Assembly (NCBI RefSeq): GCF_033705735.1 | Contig: NZ_CP131130.1 | Location: 561,001 to 625,000 of the forward strand | Reading direction: 5' to 3' | From: Shinella zoogloeoides | Lineage (GTDB): Bacteria; Pseudomonadota; Alphaproteobacteria; Rhizobiales; Rhizobiaceae | Length of the DNA: 64,000 nt | Part shown: positions 1-9,094 of the stretch, piece after piece | How the letters are laid out: every line of letters begins with the position of its first letter | How positions within the stretch are numbered: position 1 is the first letter of the stretch | Notes under the pieces: model-generated | What the model was told of the DNA's origin: nothing | Database searches by the model: none | The model's input: the letters and a program-made list of their open reading frames with translations, nothing else | Made by a program: the position numbers and the translations under genes

Positions 1-411
1 CGCTTCGACCATTCGGCGATCTTCGTGCTGATCGCCGCCACCTATACGCCCTTCCTGCAGCGCGGCATCGAGGACCCGTTCCTCGCCGGCATGCTCGTCT
101 TCATCTGGGTAATGGCGGGGGCGGGCGTGGCGCTGAAGTTCCTCTTTCCCGGCCGCTACGACAGGCTGGCGATCCTCATCTATCTCGGCATGGGCTGGAG
201 CGGCGTCTTCGCCGCCGGCCCGCTGCTGACGCATCTTTCCGTCGCCACCCTGACGCTGATCGTCGTCGGCGGCCTGCTCTATTCGGTCGGCGTCATCTTC
301 CATGTCTGGGAGCGCCTTCGCTTCCAGAACGCCATCTGGCACGCCTTCGTCGTCGCGGCCGCGGCCGTCCACTATTCGGCCGTCGTCACCAGCGTCGTTT
401 CCGGCATCTGA
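1..411 (+). CDS. Hemolysin III / TrhA-family membrane protein (5' end missing)
   Basis: The reading frame is open from the first base of the window and ends at 411, so the N-terminal part lies outside. The visible 136 residues begin RFDHSAIF and contain four or five hydrophobic helices separated by short charged turns. They end in helices with the pairs FHVWERLRFQNAIWH and AVHYSA, where the histidines match the conserved late His residues of the hemolysin III/PAQR-like family (YqfA/TrhA). Family members are seven-helix inner-membrane proteins whose physiological role is poorly settled; haemolytic activity cannot be assumed. The next gene is convergent and starts its stop codon only a few bases downstream. 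Confidence 0.85.
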   Translation, partial: RFDHSAIFVLIAATYTPFLQRGIEDPFLAGMLVFIWVMAGAGVALKFLFPGRYDRLAILIYLGMGWSGVFAAGPLLTHLSVATLTLIVVGGLLYSVGVIFHVWERLRFQNAIWHAFVVAAAAVHYSAVVTSVVSGI

Positions 412-417
412 TCCCGC

Positions 418-912
418 TTACTGCGCGGCCGGCGCGGCGCCCTGCGCGCTGGAGCAGCCCTCCGCCGCATGCAGCGACTTCACGAGGCGACCGAGCAGCG
501 GCGAAATCTCCGCCTTCATCGCCGCCGGATAATCCAGCACGAAGGAGGAGACGGCATCGTCGCAGAGCCGGACGACGCGGTGATAGAGGATCCGGTCACC
601 GCGCGTGCCGGAAAGGCTGGCCCAGCCGGCCGTCTGCCGGTCATAGGACATGTCCCAGCCGTCCTTGCGGTAGGTCTCCCGCCGCCCGGCGACCTCGTCC
701 TTGAAATCCCCCTCCGCGAGATAATGCCCCCAGACGGCAAGCGTCGCCGCGCCGCGCGCATAGGTGCGGCCGTCGCCATTGTCGGCCTCCTGCACCATCG
801 CGAAGCCCGGGGGGATCTCGACGGCGAAGCCGAAGCGCGGATTGGCATAGGGCTCCCAGCCGGCGGCGAGGGCTGCGGCGGGGAGAAGGAAGAGCAAAAG
901 GAAGCGTTGCAC
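418..912 (-). CDS. Secreted protein of unknown function
   Basis: I do not recognise a named family. The 164-residue product begins with a clear Sec signal peptide (MQRFLLLFLLPAAALAAG, cleavage probably after ALA), so it should be periplasmic. The mature part has a WEPYANPRFGFAVEIPPGF motif typical of small rhizobial periplasmic proteins of unknown role, and two cysteines far apart (near LCDD and EGCSS) that could form a disulfide. The start codon is GTG and I see no strong Shine-Dalgarno site in front of it. It ends seven bases from the convergent hemolysin III-type gene. Confidence 0.7.
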   Translation of the reverse strand: MQRFLLLFLLPAAALAAGWEPYANPRFGFAVEIPPGFAMVQEADNGDGRTYARGAATLAVWGHYLAEGDFKDEVAGRRETYRKDGWDMSYDRQTAGWASLSGTRGDRILYHRVVRLCDDAVSSFVLDYPAAMKAEISPLLGRLVKSLHAAEGCSSAQGAAPAAQ

Positions 913-1042
913 GGCGGTCTACTCGTCGATGATGTTCTGCGGGGAACGGATGAGAGCGGGCGTTTCATCGACCCGCCGTTGAAGCAGGCTGGACAGCTTT
1001 CCCGCTCCTCCTGTATGGCATGGGCAAAGGCAGGGGGGAACC

Positions 1043-1546
1043 ATGGACATCACGATACGCGACGCCGCGGAGGCCGATCTCCCCGGTATCATGGACATCT
1101 ACAACGATGCCGTCGCCAACACGACGGCGATCTGGAACGAGGCCGTGGTCGACCTCGAGAACCGCAGGGCGTGGTTTTCCGCCCGCCGCGAGCGCGGCTT
1201 TCCGGTCCTCGTCGCGGTTCGCGGCAAGCAGGTGCTCGGCTATGCCTCCTACGGCGACTGGCGCGCCTTCGACGGCTTCCGCCACACCGTGGAGCACTCC
1301 GTCTACGTGCAGAAGGATGCGCGCGGCACCGGCACGGGCAAGCGCCTCCTGAAAGCGCTGATCGACCGGGCGGGCTTCAATGGCATCCATGTCATGGTGG
1401 GCTGTATCGAGGCGGAGAACACCGCCTCGATCAGGCTGCACGAAAAGCTCGGCTTCCGCGTCGTCGGCCGCTTCAGCGAGGTCGGCATCAAGTTCGGCCG
1501 CTGGCTGGACCTGACCTGCATGGAGCTGAAGGTTCCGGCACGCTGA
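1043..1546 (+). CDS. GNAT N-acetyltransferase, phosphinothricin/methionine sulfone type
   Basis: This 167-residue protein is a complete GNAT acetyltransferase. It transfers the acetyl group of acetyl-CoA to an amine. The acetyl-CoA pyrophosphate loop is RGTGTGKRLL at residues 94-103, preceded by the beta-strand HSVYV. The N-terminal IRDAAEADLPGIMDIYNDAV and the later GCIEAENTASIRLHEKLGF are hallmarks of the Pat/Bar/YncA (MddA) subgroup, whose members acetylate phosphinothricin, methionine sulfone or methionine sulfoximine. The substrate cannot be read from sequence. A GGGGGAA-rich stretch just before the ATG is the likely ribosome site. It stands alone; a repeat (1549-1611) follows its stop codon. 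Confidence 0.9.
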   Translation: MDITIRDAAEADLPGIMDIYNDAVANTTAIWNEAVVDLENRRAWFSARRERGFPVLVAVRGKQVLGYASYGDWRAFDGFRHTVEHSVYVQKDARGTGTGKRLLKALIDRAGFNGIHVMVGCIEAENTASIRLHEKLGFRVVGRFSEVGIKFGRWLDLTCMELKVPAR

Positions 1547-1548
1547 TT

Positions 1549-1611
1549 GGAGCGTCTCCGCTTTTCTCCGAACCGCAAAACCGCTTCGCACTTTTGCTGG
1601 AAATGCTCTAG
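1549..1611. repeat. Gene-end repeat, family B, copy 1 (shortened)
   Basis: Read on the minus strand this is CTAGAGCATTTCCAGCAAAAG...GTGCGAAGCGGTTTTGCG...CGGAGAAAAGCGGAGACGCTCC. It matches the copies at 21734-21834 and 24694-24778 but lacks their middle part. It forms inverted GGAGCG.../...GCTC ends. The terminal CTAG supplies the TAG stop of msrB. Such GC-rich repeats are common between genes in Rhizobiaceae; I do not know a settled name. Confidence 0.6.
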
Positions 1612-2015
1612 TCCTCGTCGAAGCTGAGCGCCACGCCGTTCATGCAGTAGCGCAGGCCCGTCGGCGGCGGGCCGTCCGGGAAGACGTGGCCGAGATGGGC
1701 GTCGCAATCCGCACAGCGGATTTCCGTGCGCGTCATGCCGTAGGAATAGTCGGAATGATCCGTGACCGCGCCCGGCTCGATCGGCTGGTAGAAGCTCGGC
1801 CAGCCAGTGCCGGAATTGTACTTCGCCTCGGATCGGTAGAGCGGCCTGTTGCAGCAGATGCAGCGATAGGTGCCCTTCTTGGAAAGGTCGAAGTCGGGGC
1901 TGGAGAAGGCGCGTTCCGTGCCGTGCTCGCGCGTGATGCGGAATTGCTCCGGCGTCAGAACCTGCCGCCATTCTTCCTTGGTCTTGTTAACCTTCAACGT
2001 CGTCGTGTCGCTCAT
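1608..2015 (-). CDS. msrB: Peptide-methionine (R)-S-oxide reductase MsrB
   Basis: MsrB reduces the R form of methionine sulfoxide in proteins, using thioredoxin. The 135-residue product covers a single complete MsrB domain. Zinc-binding pairs are C52-x-x-C55 (CICC) and C101-x-x-C104 (CADC). The catalytic cysteine is C124 in GLRYCMNG, and the substrate-site block is [12 protein letters not shown] at about 68-79. I chose the ATG at 2015 because AGGAGGA lies just upstream; an in-frame start seven codons earlier would place this site inside the gene. The protein has no signal peptide, so it is cytoplasmic. The TAG stop comes from the edge of a repeat. Confidence 0.95.
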   Translation of the reverse strand: MSDTTTLKVNKTKEEWRQVLTPEQFRITREHGTERAFSSPDFDLSKKGTYRCICCNRPLYRSEAKYNSGTGWPSFYQPIEPGAVTDHSDYSYGMTRTEIRCADCDAHLGHVFPDGPPPTGLRYCMNGVALSFDED

Positions 2016-2115
2016 GGCGTCCTCCTGTCGAGCCATAGATAAGACGGCGATTGTGGCAAGACAATTGGCGGCTGCGCGAATGTCGGACTCGCAATCCTAC
2101 GTCCCGCATATTAAA

Positions 2116-2143
2116 GTAATACCGATGAAGGACGAGGTATTAC
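2116..2143. promoter_or_regulatory. Inverted repeat, likely toxin-antitoxin operator
   Basis: Perfect inverted repeat GTAATACC - 12 bases - GGTATTAC directly before the antitoxin ATG at 2145. It overlaps the ribosome-binding region (AAGGACGAGG). AbrB-type antitoxins bind such sites, alone or with their PIN toxin, to repress their own operon; that role is inferred from position and symmetry. Confidence 0.6.
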
Positions 2144-2144
2144 G

Positions 2145-2378
2145 ATGGGTGCGACGGTAACGAGCAAGGGACAGGTGACGATCCCCAAGAGCGTGCGCGA
2201 CTTTCTCGGCATCGGTCCCGGCAGCAAGGTCGAGTTCCGCCGCGCCGCGGATGGCAGCGTCGTCGTCGTTCCGCTCGGCAAGACACAGCCGGAAAGGCGT
2301 TTTGCGCATCTGCGCGGCCATGCCGGCGCCGGGCTGACGACGGACGAGATCATGGCGCTCACCCGCGGCGAAGACTGA
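2145..2378 (+). CDS. AbrB/MazE-type antitoxin (SpoVT-AbrB domain)
   Basis: A 77-residue protein with an N-terminal swapped-hairpin SpoVT/AbrB DNA-binding domain. The signature TSKGQVTIPKSVRDFLGI lies at residues 6-23, followed by PGSKVEFRR and a VVVVPL strand. The C-terminal 30 residues, rich in Arg and Asp, are the usual toxin-neutralising tail. It precedes a PIN-domain gene by five bases, the normal antitoxin-first order. It is expected to bind the PIN toxin and block its RNase activity, and to repress the operon from the inverted repeat at 2116-2143. I give no gene symbol because vapB/abrB naming for such pairs is inconsistent. Confidence 0.9.
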   Translation: MGATVTSKGQVTIPKSVRDFLGIGPGSKVEFRRAADGSVVVVPLGKTQPERRFAHLRGHAGAGLTTDEIMALTRGED

Positions 2379-2383
2379 CCCCC

Positions 2384-2806
2384 GTGTTCCTGGTCGACAC
2401 CAACGTCCTGCTCGATCTGGTGACCGGCGATCCCGTTTTCGCCGACTGGTCGGTGGCGGCGCTGGAGGGGGCGGCGCTGCTCGGTCCTCTCGCCATCAAC
2501 GATGTGATCTATGCGGAACTTTCCGTGCGCTACCGCGACATCGCCGATCTCGATGCGATGATCGCGGCCGCCGCGCTCGAGCACCTTTCCATCCCGCGCG
2601 AAGCGCTTTTCCTCGCGGGCAAGGTCTTCCACGCCTACCGCAAGGCGGGCGGCAGCCGGACGGGCGTCCTGCCGGACTTCTTCATCGGCGCCCACGCCGC
2701 GGTGGCGGGACTGACCCTCATCACCCGCGATGTCGGGCGGTACCGCACCTATTTTCCCGACCTCGATCTTCGCACCCCCGCCGCGCCGGACGATCAAGCT
2801 GGGTAA
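2384..2806 (+). CDS. PIN-domain ribonuclease toxin (VapC-like)
   Basis: A 140-residue PIN-domain protein. PIN toxins are Mg-dependent endoribonucleases, usually cutting tRNA or rRNA. The acidic residues expected in the active site are present: D5 in LVDTNVLLD, E45 in IYAEL, D98 in VLPDFFIGAHA and D116 in ITRDVGRY. The start is GTG at 2384, five bases after the antitoxin stop, so the two are probably translationally coupled. The full acidic set and intact length suggest an active toxin. The target RNA is unknown. Confidence 0.9.
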   Translation: MFLVDTNVLLDLVTGDPVFADWSVAALEGAALLGPLAINDVIYAELSVRYRDIADLDAMIAAAALEHLSIPREALFLAGKVFHAYRKAGGSRTGVLPDFFIGAHAAVAGLTLITRDVGRYRTYFPDLDLRTPAAPDDQAG

Positions 2807-2921
2807 AAACGCCGCGCCCCTGCCGGTGAGGGGTGGCGAATTCGTGCAGGGCCACGTAGAAACGACGCTCTGGCCTTTTTGAAGGGTAACGACGGGCGAA
2901 GCCCGCGGATGGGGAGAGGGG

Positions 2922-5261
2922 ATGACGCCGGACACGATGGGCCTGACTTTCGTTGCCTTCTGTCTGCCGTTTCTCGGCGCGCTGATCGCGCCCGCCCTCA
3001 CGCGGCTTCTCGGCCACAATGCCGCCTGGCCGCTGGCGCTCGTGCCGCTCGCCGTCTTCCTGCATTTCCTCGGCTTCAACGCGGAGGTCTCGCATGGCGA
3101 GGTCATCACCGGCGGCTATGCCTGGGTGCCGTCCTACAATGTCAGCTTCTCCTGGCTGATCGACGGCCTGTCGCTCGCCTTCCTGCTGCTGATCTCCGGC
3201 ATCGGCACGCTGATCGTGCTCTATGCCGGCGGCTACCTGAAGGGGCATCCGCACCAGGGGCGGTTCTTCTCCTTCATCCTGATGTTCATGGGCTCGATGC
3301 TCGGGCTCGTCGCCTCCGACAGTTTCCTGATGCTCTTCGTCTTCTGGGAGCTGACCTCGATCACCTCCTTCCTGCTGATCGGCTTCGACCATACGCGGGC
3401 GGCCGCGCGCCGCGCGGCGCTGCAGGCGCTGGTCGTCACCGGCGGGGGCGGGCTCTTCCTGCTCGCCGGCCTGCTGCTCATGTGGGACGTCACCGACGTC
3501 ACGCAGCTCTCGCTGCTGATGTCCTTCGGCGATGAGGTGCGGGCGAGCCCCTTCTACCTGCCGCTGTTCTTCCTCATCCTCGGCGGGGCCTTCACCAAGT
3601 CGGCGCAGTTCCCGTTCCATTTCTGGCTGCCGAACGCCATGGAGGCGCCGACGCCGGTTTCGGCCTACCTGCATTCGGCGACCATGGTGAAGGCCGGCAT
3701 CTATCTCCTGATGCGGCTCAATCCGGTGCTTGGCGACACGCTGGCCTGGGAGACGATCCTGCCGGCCTTCGGCGGCCTGACGCTGCTTGTCGGCAGCGTG
3801 CTCGCCATCCGCCAGAGCGACCTCAAGCTGATGCTCGCCTATACGACGGTCGCCTCGCTCGGTCTCCTGGTGCTGCTGACCGGCTTCGGCTCGGAATATG
3901 CGGCGGCGGCCGCCGCCCTCTATCTCGTCGCCCATTCGCTCTTCAAGGGCGCGCTCTTCATGGTCGCCGGCATTATCGACCACGAGACCGGCACGCGCGA
4001 CATCACGAAACTGCGCGGGCTCGCCCGCGCCATGCCCGTCACCTATCTCGCCGCGCTCGTCGCCGCGCTCTCCATGGCGGGCCTGCCGCCCTTCTTCGGC
4101 TTCCTCGCCAAGGAGGAGATCTATGTCGCGCTTGCCGGCGGCAATCTCCGCGCCATCGCCTTCACGCTGGCGGCCATTATCGGCAACGGCCTGATGTTCG
4201 CCGTCGCCTTCGCCGTGGCGCTGAAGCCCTTCCTCGGCGCGCCCGTCGAGACGCCGAAGAAGCCGCATGAAGGCCCCTTGCTGCTCTGGGCCGGCCCGAT
4301 GCTGCTGGCGATCAAGGGGCTGACCATCGGCGTCTTCTCCGCCACGGCCCATGCGCTGCTGACCTCGCCGCTCGCCTCGGCCATCGCCGGCAAGCCGGAG
4401 GTCGTCACCGTCTCGGCCGTGCCGCATGTCGGCATGCCGCTTCTCCTCTCCGCCGTCACGGTCGCCCTCGGCGTCGTCGTCTTCCTGTCGCTCGACAAGG
4501 CCCGCGCCGCCGCGGACCGGCTGGTCGAGGACATCGGCTGGGGGCCGGACAGGGGCTTCGACCAGGTGATGGCCGGGCTGGTGCGCGGCGCATCGCTCGT
4601 CACGCGCCTCGCCCAGCCGGGCCGGATGGAAATCTACATGACCGCGACCTTCGCGGCGGTCGCGCTGGCGCTCCTCGTGCCGCCCGCCGTCTATGGCGAA
4701 TGGCCGCGCCTGCCGGTCTGGCCCGCCGGCATGCCGTTCCATGAGCTTGCGGTCGTCGTGCTCGCCGTCGTCGGCATCGGCGCGGTGCTGACGGCGAAGA
4801 GCCGCCTCACCGCCATCGTCGCGCTCGGCATCCAGGGTTTCTGCGTCGCGCTGCTCTTCCTGCTCTTCGGCGCGCCGGACCTCGCCTTCACCCAGTTCAT
4901 GATCGAGACGCTTTCCGTCGTCATCCTCGCCCTCGTCATGACGCGCCTCCGGCTGACGCCGCGCGACCACCGGCCGCTGAGGGAAAAGATCCCGGATGCC
5001 GCCATCGCTATAGCCTGCGGCCTCGGCTTCGCGCTCTATCTGCTGAAAGTCACGCAGGGCCGCTTCGACACGGCGCTCACCGATTTCTTCAACCTCTATT
5101 CGAAAACCATCGCCCACGGCGCCAATGTGGTGAACGTCATCATCGTCGATTTCCGCGGCACGGACACGCTCGGCGAGATCGCCGTCGTCATGGTGACGGG
5201 GCTGGCGATCCTGTCGATCATCCGCATCCGCAAGGGCGGCAGGGCGAGGGGGGACGCATGA
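2922..5261 (+). CDS. mnhA: Mrp-type cation/proton antiporter subunit A
   Basis: Largest subunit of the Mrp (Mnh/Pha) complex, which exchanges Na+ or K+ for protons at the inner membrane. The 779 residues form many transmembrane helices. The first two thirds are NuoL-like: [12 protein letters not shown] at about 141-152 carries the key membrane Glu, and [13 protein letters not shown] near 250-260 carries the key Lys. The C-terminal third has the MbhD/MbhE-type helices ([19 protein letters not shown]). In some rhizobia subunits A and B are fused (PhaAB); here they are separate. A GGGAGAGGGG ribosome site precedes the ATG. It heads a seven-gene operon, although a 295-base gap with repeats separates it from subunit B. 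Confidence 0.95.
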   Translation: MTPDTMGLTFVAFCLPFLGALIAPALTRLLGHNAAWPLALVPLAVFLHFLGFNAEVSHGEVITGGYAWVPSYNVSFSWLIDGLSLAFLLLISGIGTLIVLYAGGYLKGHPHQGRFFSFILMFMGSMLGLVASDSFLMLFVFWELTSITSFLLIGFDHTRAAARRAALQALVVTGGGGLFLLAGLLLMWDVTDVTQLSLLMSFGDEVRASPFYLPLFFLILGGAFTKSAQFPFHFWLPNAMEAPTPVSAYLHSATMVKAGIYLLMRLNPVLGDTLAWETILPAFGGLTLLVGSVLAIRQSDLKLMLAYTTVASLGLLVLLTGFGSEYAAAAAALYLVAHSLFKGALFMVAGIIDHETGTRDITKLRGLARAMPVTYLAALVAALSMAGLPPFFGFLAKEEIYVALAGGNLRAIAFTLAAIIGNGLMFAVAFAVALKPFLGAPVETPKKPHEGPLLLWAGPMLLAIKGLTIGVFSATAHALLTSPLASAIAGKPEVVTVSAVPHVGMPLLLSAVTVALGVVVFLSLDKARAAADRLVEDIGWGPDRGFDQVMAGLVRGASLVTRLAQPGRMEIYMTATFAAVALALLVPPAVYGEWPRLPVWPAGMPFHELAVVVLAVVGIGAVLTAKSRLTAIVALGIQGFCVALLFLLFGAPDLAFTQFMIETLSVVILALVMTRLRLTPRDHRPLREKIPDAAIAIACGLGFALYLLKVTQGRFDTALTDFFNLYSKTIAHGANVVNVIIVDFRGTDTLGEIAVVMVTGLAILSIIRIRKGGRARGDA

Positions 5262-5336
5262 TGGCGCGTCTACAAGTTCGGATGGCCTCCCGGTTGTCTT
5301 CCTTGCAATGCTGGGAGGATCGCGCGTTGCCACATC

Positions 5337-5483
5337 TTCCTTCTCCCCGCTTGCGGGGAGAAGGTGCCGGCAGGCGGATGAGGGGCGGGCGGGCAGCGCT
5401 CCCGCCGCTGTCGGGGCTCATCGGTCGGCGCTGCCCCTCATCCCACTGCCGCGACCTTCTCCCCGCAGGCGGGGAGAAGGGGC
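5337..5483. repeat. RIME-type palindromic repeat pair between mrp genes A and B
   Basis: Two opposed copies of the palindrome CTTCTCCCCGC-(2)-GCGGGGAGAAG, at 5340-5363 and about 5455-5480. Each is followed on its outer arm by the GCCGGCAGG.GGATGAGGGG type tail, so the whole block is roughly symmetric. This is the rhizobial RIME1 type of intergenic mosaic element. The rest of the 5262-5556 gap holds no convincing gene, only the ribosome site of the next gene at its end. Confidence 0.8.
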
Positions 5484-5556
5484 TTCCGGTTCCCCGGCTG
5501 CGCTCCTGCCTTGGCCGGAAGGCGTTCGGGCACGCCGCCCCCGGAGGCGTCCACCC

Positions 5557-5976
5557 ATGAACACCCTCATCTTCCGCACCGTCGCGCCGTTCCTCACCGC
5601 CCTCATGGTGCTCTTCTCGATCTTCGTGCTGCTGCGCGGCCACAACGAGCCGGGCGGGGGCTTCATCGGCGGGCTGATCGCGGTGTCGGCGCTGGCGATC
5701 TTTGGCATCGCCAACGGCATTTCGGCCGTGCGCCAGGCGCTGTGGTTCCACCCGATGGCGATCTCGGCCTTCGGCCTCTTCATCGCCTGCATCGCCGGCC
5801 TGATGTCCATCCTCTTTGCCGTGCCCTTCATGACGGGGCTGTGGATCTATCCCTCGGTGTTCGGCGTCGAGATCCCGCTGTCCAGCGTCATGCTGTTCGA
5901 TACCGGCGTCTATCTCGTGGTGGTGGGGTCGATCACCTCCATCGCGCTGGCGCTCGAGGCGGGGGACGACGTCTGA
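5557..5976 (+). CDS. mnhB: Mrp-type antiporter subunit B
   Basis: Small membrane subunit of the Mrp antiporter, 139 residues. It has the MnhB signature [16 protein letters not shown] at about 26-41 between two transmembrane helices, and four helices in all. I chose the ATG at 5557 because GGAGG lies nine bases upstream. The TGA stop overlaps the ATG of subunit C (shared A at 5976), so translation is coupled. The gene is separated from subunit A by a 295-base region occupied by palindromic repeats, which is unusual inside this operon. Confidence 0.95.
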   Translation: MNTLIFRTVAPFLTALMVLFSIFVLLRGHNEPGGGFIGGLIAVSALAIFGIANGISAVRQALWFHPMAISAFGLFIACIAGLMSILFAVPFMTGLWIYPSVFGVEIPLSSVMLFDTGVYLVVVGSITSIALALEAGDDV

Positions 5977-6353
5977 TGGAAGTGCCCTTCATCCTTCTCG
6001 TCGGCCTGTTCTTCGCCGCCGCCGTCTACCTGATGCTGTCGAAGTTCCTGGTGCGCGTGCTGCTCGGCGTCGTGCTGCTCGGCAATGCGGTGAACCTCCT
6101 GCTCTTCACCAATGGCCGCATCCTGCGCGAGGTGCCGCCGATCATCCCGGCCGGGCATGACGTGCCGGCGACGCTCACCGCCAATCCGCTGCCGCAGGCG
6201 CTCATCCTGACGGCCATCGTCATTTCCTTCTCCTTCTTCGCCTTCCTGCTGGTGCTCGTCTACCGCGCCTACCAGGATCTCGGCACCGACAACGGCAACG
6301 AGATGCGCCTGGCGGAGCCGGAGGACGAACCCCTTCCGCCGACCGGCTACTGA
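5976..6353 (+). CDS. mnhC: Mrp-type antiporter subunit C
   Basis: A 125-residue protein homologous to NuoK, with three transmembrane helices. The conserved stretch LLGVVLLGNAVNLLLF at about 29-44 and PLPQALILTAIVISFS at about 69-84 are typical of MrpC. It is part of the antiporter membrane domain and is needed for complex assembly in other bacteria. Its start codon overlaps the stop of subunit B, and subunit D follows 17 bases after its stop with a GACAGGAACC leader. The polar tail (EPEDEPLPP) should face the cytoplasm or periplasm. Confidence 0.95.
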   Translation: MEVPFILLVGLFFAAAVYLMLSKFLVRVLLGVVLLGNAVNLLLFTNGRILREVPPIIPAGHDVPATLTANPLPQALILTAIVISFSFFAFLLVLVYRAYQDLGTDNGNEMRLAEPEDEPLPPTGY

Positions 6354-6370
6354 CAGGAACCGACCCGCCA

Positions 6371-7912
6371 ATGGCCGTGAACCCGCAAGACCTTTCCGCA
6401 GCACTCGTCACGACGCCGGTCGCGACCGCCGACTGGCTGGTCGTGCTGCCGCCCGCCTGGTGCATCCTTGTCGGCGCCGTGCTGCTGATGCTACGCAAGT
6501 CGCTGCATCTGCAGGGCTGGATCGCCGTGCCGGCGCTCGCCGTGCTCGTCGCGCTCGATGCGCTGCTGCTCGCCCATGTCGCGACGAACGGGCCGGTCAC
6601 CATGGTCATGGGCCGCTGGCTGCCGCCCTTCGGCATCGCCTTCACGGCGGACCTGACGGGCGTGCTCTTCGCGCTTTCCGGCGCGGTGGTGGCGCTGGCC
6701 GGCGGCGTCCATGCGCTCGCCGATATCGACGGCAGCGGCCGGCGCTACGGCTTCTATCCGTTCCTGCTGCTGCTGATGGCCGGCGTTTCCGGCGCCTTCC
6801 TGACGGGCGACATCTTCAACCTCTATGTCTGGTTCGAGGTGCTGCTGATCTCGTCCTTCGGCCTCATCACGCTCGGCTCCGAGCCGCGCCAGATCGACGG
6901 CGCGATCAAATACGCCTTCCTCAACCTCATCGCGACGACGCTCTTCCTCATCGCCACCGGCTATCTCTACGGCACCTTCGGCACGCTCAACATGGCCGAC
7001 ATCGCCGCCAAGGCGGCGGCGGGGCGTGAACACCTGCCGCTGATGACGCTCGCCACGCTTTACCTCCTCGCCTTCGGCATGAAGGCGGCGGCCTTCCCGG
7101 TGAATTTCTGGCTGCCGGCCTCCTACCACACGCCGAAAGTCGTCGTTTCCGCGCTCTTCGCCGGCCTTCTCACCAAGGTCGGCATCTATGCGCTGCTGCG
7201 CACGCTGGTCATGCTCTTTCCCGTCGAGCGGGAGGCGCTGAGCTTCGTCATCGCGCTCATCGCCGTCGCCACCATGCTCGTCGGCGCGCTCGGCGCGCTC
7301 GGGCAGAGCGATATCCGCCGCCTTCTCGGCTATGTCGTCATTTCCGGCATCGGCGTCATGCTGGCGGGCCTGTCGCTCGGCAGTCCCGGCGGCATCGGCG
7401 GGGCGATCTTCTATGCGCTGCATTCCATGGTGGTCATGACCGCGCTCTACATGGCGGCGGGTCTGGCGGGACGGCTCGCCGGCTCGTTCGACCTCAACCG
7501 GCTCGGCGGGCTTTATAGCCGCTCGGCGCTCTTTTCCGCCCTGTCGCTGGTGCTGTTCTTCGCCGTCTCCGGCCTGCCGCCGTTCTCCGGCTTCTGGCCC
7601 AAGGTCATGGTGGCCAAGGCCGCCATCGATATCGGCGCCTGGTGGCTGACGGCGGCGGTCTTCCTCACCGGCTTCCTGACCACCATCGCGCTCGGCCGCG
7701 TCTTCCTCCTCGCCTATTGGCGTCCCGCCGGCGAGGCCCTGCCGGCCGAAGCGATCCCGGTGAGCGCGCTCCTGCCGCTGGCGGCGCTGACGGCGCTCAC
7801 CGTCGTCTTCGGCCTCTTCCCGGAGGCGCTGCTCTCGACCGTCCAGCACGCCGCCGAGGGGCTTTCCGATCCGCGGGCCTATCTCGGCTCGGTCTTTCCG
7901 GGGGTGAACTGA
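6371..7912 (+). CDS. mnhD: Mrp-type antiporter subunit D
   Basis: A 513-residue NuoN/NuoM-like proton-channel subunit with about fourteen helices. The recognisable blocks are [14 protein letters not shown] near 154-167 (membrane Glu), [33 protein letters not shown] split across 235-270 (conserved Lys and His/Pro region), and [12 protein letters not shown] near 395-407. It works with subunit A in ion translocation. Subunit E starts two bases after its stop, so the D-E-F-G genes are tightly coupled. Its length is normal for the family. Confidence 0.95.
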   Translation: MAVNPQDLSAALVTTPVATADWLVVLPPAWCILVGAVLLMLRKSLHLQGWIAVPALAVLVALDALLLAHVATNGPVTMVMGRWLPPFGIAFTADLTGVLFALSGAVVALAGGVHALADIDGSGRRYGFYPFLLLLMAGVSGAFLTGDIFNLYVWFEVLLISSFGLITLGSEPRQIDGAIKYAFLNLIATTLFLIATGYLYGTFGTLNMADIAAKAAAGREHLPLMTLATLYLLAFGMKAAAFPVNFWLPASYHTPKVVVSALFAGLLTKVGIYALLRTLVMLFPVEREALSFVIALIAVATMLVGALGALGQSDIRRLLGYVVISGIGVMLAGLSLGSPGGIGGAIFYALHSMVVMTALYMAAGLAGRLAGSFDLNRLGGLYSRSALFSALSLVLFFAVSGLPPFSGFWPKVMVAKAAIDIGAWWLTAAVFLTGFLTTIALGRVFLLAYWRPAGEALPAEAIPVSALLPLAALTALTVVFGLFPEALLSTVQHAAEGLSDPRAYLGSVFPGVN

Positions 7913-7914
7913 CC

Positions 7915-8388
7915 ATGCGGCCGACCGTCACCATCGCGCTCTTCGCCCTCGTCTGGCTCGCCGTTTCCGGCAGCTTCACCGTGCCGAACCTCCTGCTCGG
8001 CATGGCCGCCGGCGCGCTGTCGCTGTTGTTGATCCGCGGCCACATCCAGCCGGACGGCCGGCGCCTGCGGCCGCTGAAGATCCTCTCGCTGCTGGCGCTC
8101 TTCATCAAGGAACTGGCGCTCTCGGCATGGAAGGTCGCGGTGCTGGTGGCGAGCCCGAAAATGGCGCTGAAGCCCGGCATCTTCGCCTTCCCGCTGACGG
8201 TCGACCGGGATTTCGAGATCACGCTGCTCGCCAACCTCATCACGCTGACGCCGGGCACGCTCTCCGTCGACGTCTCGGCGGACCGCATGGTGCTCTACGT
8301 GCATGCCATCGACTGCTCCGACCCGGCCGGCGCGCGGCGCGACATCGCGAACGGCTTCGAGAGGAAGATCCTGGAGGCTTTCCGCTGA
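7915..8388 (+). CDS. mnhE: Mrp-type antiporter subunit E
   Basis: A 157-residue protein of the MnhE family. Two or three hydrophobic helices at the N-terminus are followed by a soluble domain with [17 protein letters not shown] near 103-119, the family signature. MrpE is a minor subunit of the antiporter that helps assembly. It begins two bases after subunit D, and its TGA overlaps the ATG of subunit F. Nothing unusual is seen in length or motif content. Confidence 0.93.
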   Translation: MRPTVTIALFALVWLAVSGSFTVPNLLLGMAAGALSLLLIRGHIQPDGRRLRPLKILSLLALFIKELALSAWKVAVLVASPKMALKPGIFAFPLTVDRDFEITLLANLITLTPGTLSVDVSADRMVLYVHAIDCSDPAGARRDIANGFERKILEAFR

Positions 8389-8741
8389 TGGACGCGCAAA
8401 CGATCATCTCCGCCGCCGCCGCGATCGCACTTCTCCTGATGTGCGCGGCCTTCTTCCTGACGGCCTTCCGCGTCGTCCGGGGGCCGACGCTGCCGGACCG
8501 CATCGTCGCGCTCGACATGCTGGTCGCCATCGCCATCGGCTTCATCGCCGTCGTGGCGATCCGCACCGGCTTCAACCTCTATATCGATATCGCCATCGCG
8601 CTCGGCCTCGTCGGTTTCCTGGCGACCGTCGCCTTCGCGCGCTTCGTCATGCGGCAGGGCATGGAGGCGGGCGAGGAGAGCGAGGCACTTGTGGAAGGGC
8701 GCAAGCGGGAAAAGGCGGGCAAGCGGAGGAAACGCCGATGA
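8388..8741 (+). CDS. mnhF: Mrp-type antiporter subunit F
   Basis: A 117-residue MnhF/PhaF protein with three helices. [18 protein letters not shown] at about 28-45 is the family signature between helices 1 and 2. MrpF is thought to take part in cation binding or complex stability; in related bacteria PhaF-like proteins have been discussed in bile-acid efflux. The C-terminal 20 residues are a strongly basic Arg/Lys tail that would stay in the cytoplasm. The gene overlaps its neighbours on both sides by a few bases. Confidence 0.93.
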   Translation: MDAQTIISAAAAIALLLMCAAFFLTAFRVVRGPTLPDRIVALDMLVAIAIGFIAVVAIRTGFNLYIDIAIALGLVGFLATVAFARFVMRQGMEAGEESEALVEGRKREKAGKRRKRR

Positions 8742-9094
8742 CGGAGATGATCCTGGCGCTCGTCGTCGCCGTCATGCTGGTGGCGGGCGGCATCTTCACC
8801 TTCCTCGCCGCCGTCGGCCTCGTGCGCCTGCCGGACGTCTATACGCGCATGCACGCGGCCTCCAAGGCCGGCACCGTGGGCTCGGGCCTGATGCTGCTTG
8901 CGGCGGGCATCCACGCCTTCGACATCGCGATCCTCACCCGGGCGCTCGCCGGCTTCGTCTTCTTCGTGCTGACGGCGCCGGTCGCCGCCCACCTCGTCGC
9001 CAAGGCCGCCCATGGCGTGGGCTATCGCCTCGCGCGCGCGACCGTGATGGACGATATGCGCGAGGCAGAGAAGCGCAACGCCAAGAAGCGTTGA
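8738..9094 (+). CDS. mnhG: Mrp-type antiporter subunit G
   Basis: The last subunit gene, 118 residues with three helices. The MnhG signature [21 protein letters not shown] spans about 27-47. The ATG overlaps the end of subunit F by four bases, preceded by GGAGGAAA. With A to F this gives the complete seven-subunit (group 1) Mrp set, so the operon should encode a working Na+/K+ and pH homeostasis system. An imperfect palindrome (9128-9150) lies just beyond its stop. Confidence 0.93.
   Translation: MTEMILALVVAVMLVAGGIFTFLAAVGLVRLPDVYTRMHAASKAGTVGSGLMLLAAGIHAFDIAILTRALAGFVFFVLTAPVAAHLVAKAAHGVGYRLARATVMDDMREAEKRNAKKR

Noticed and set aside
2721..5333. Long open frames opposite strong genes, for example 870 codons opposite mnhA, 661 opposite the penicillin-binding protein (22087-24072) and 934 opposite pepN (50344-53148).
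   Set aside because: They are Arg/Gly/Asp/Glu-rich, lack family motifs and mirror high-GC codon use of the real genes on the other strand.
2922..9094. Mrp genes considered as part of a NADH dehydrogenase operon.
   Set aside because: Subunits A, C and D resemble NuoL, NuoK and NuoN/M, but the presence of B, E, F and G and the absence of other nuo genes identify the antiporter.
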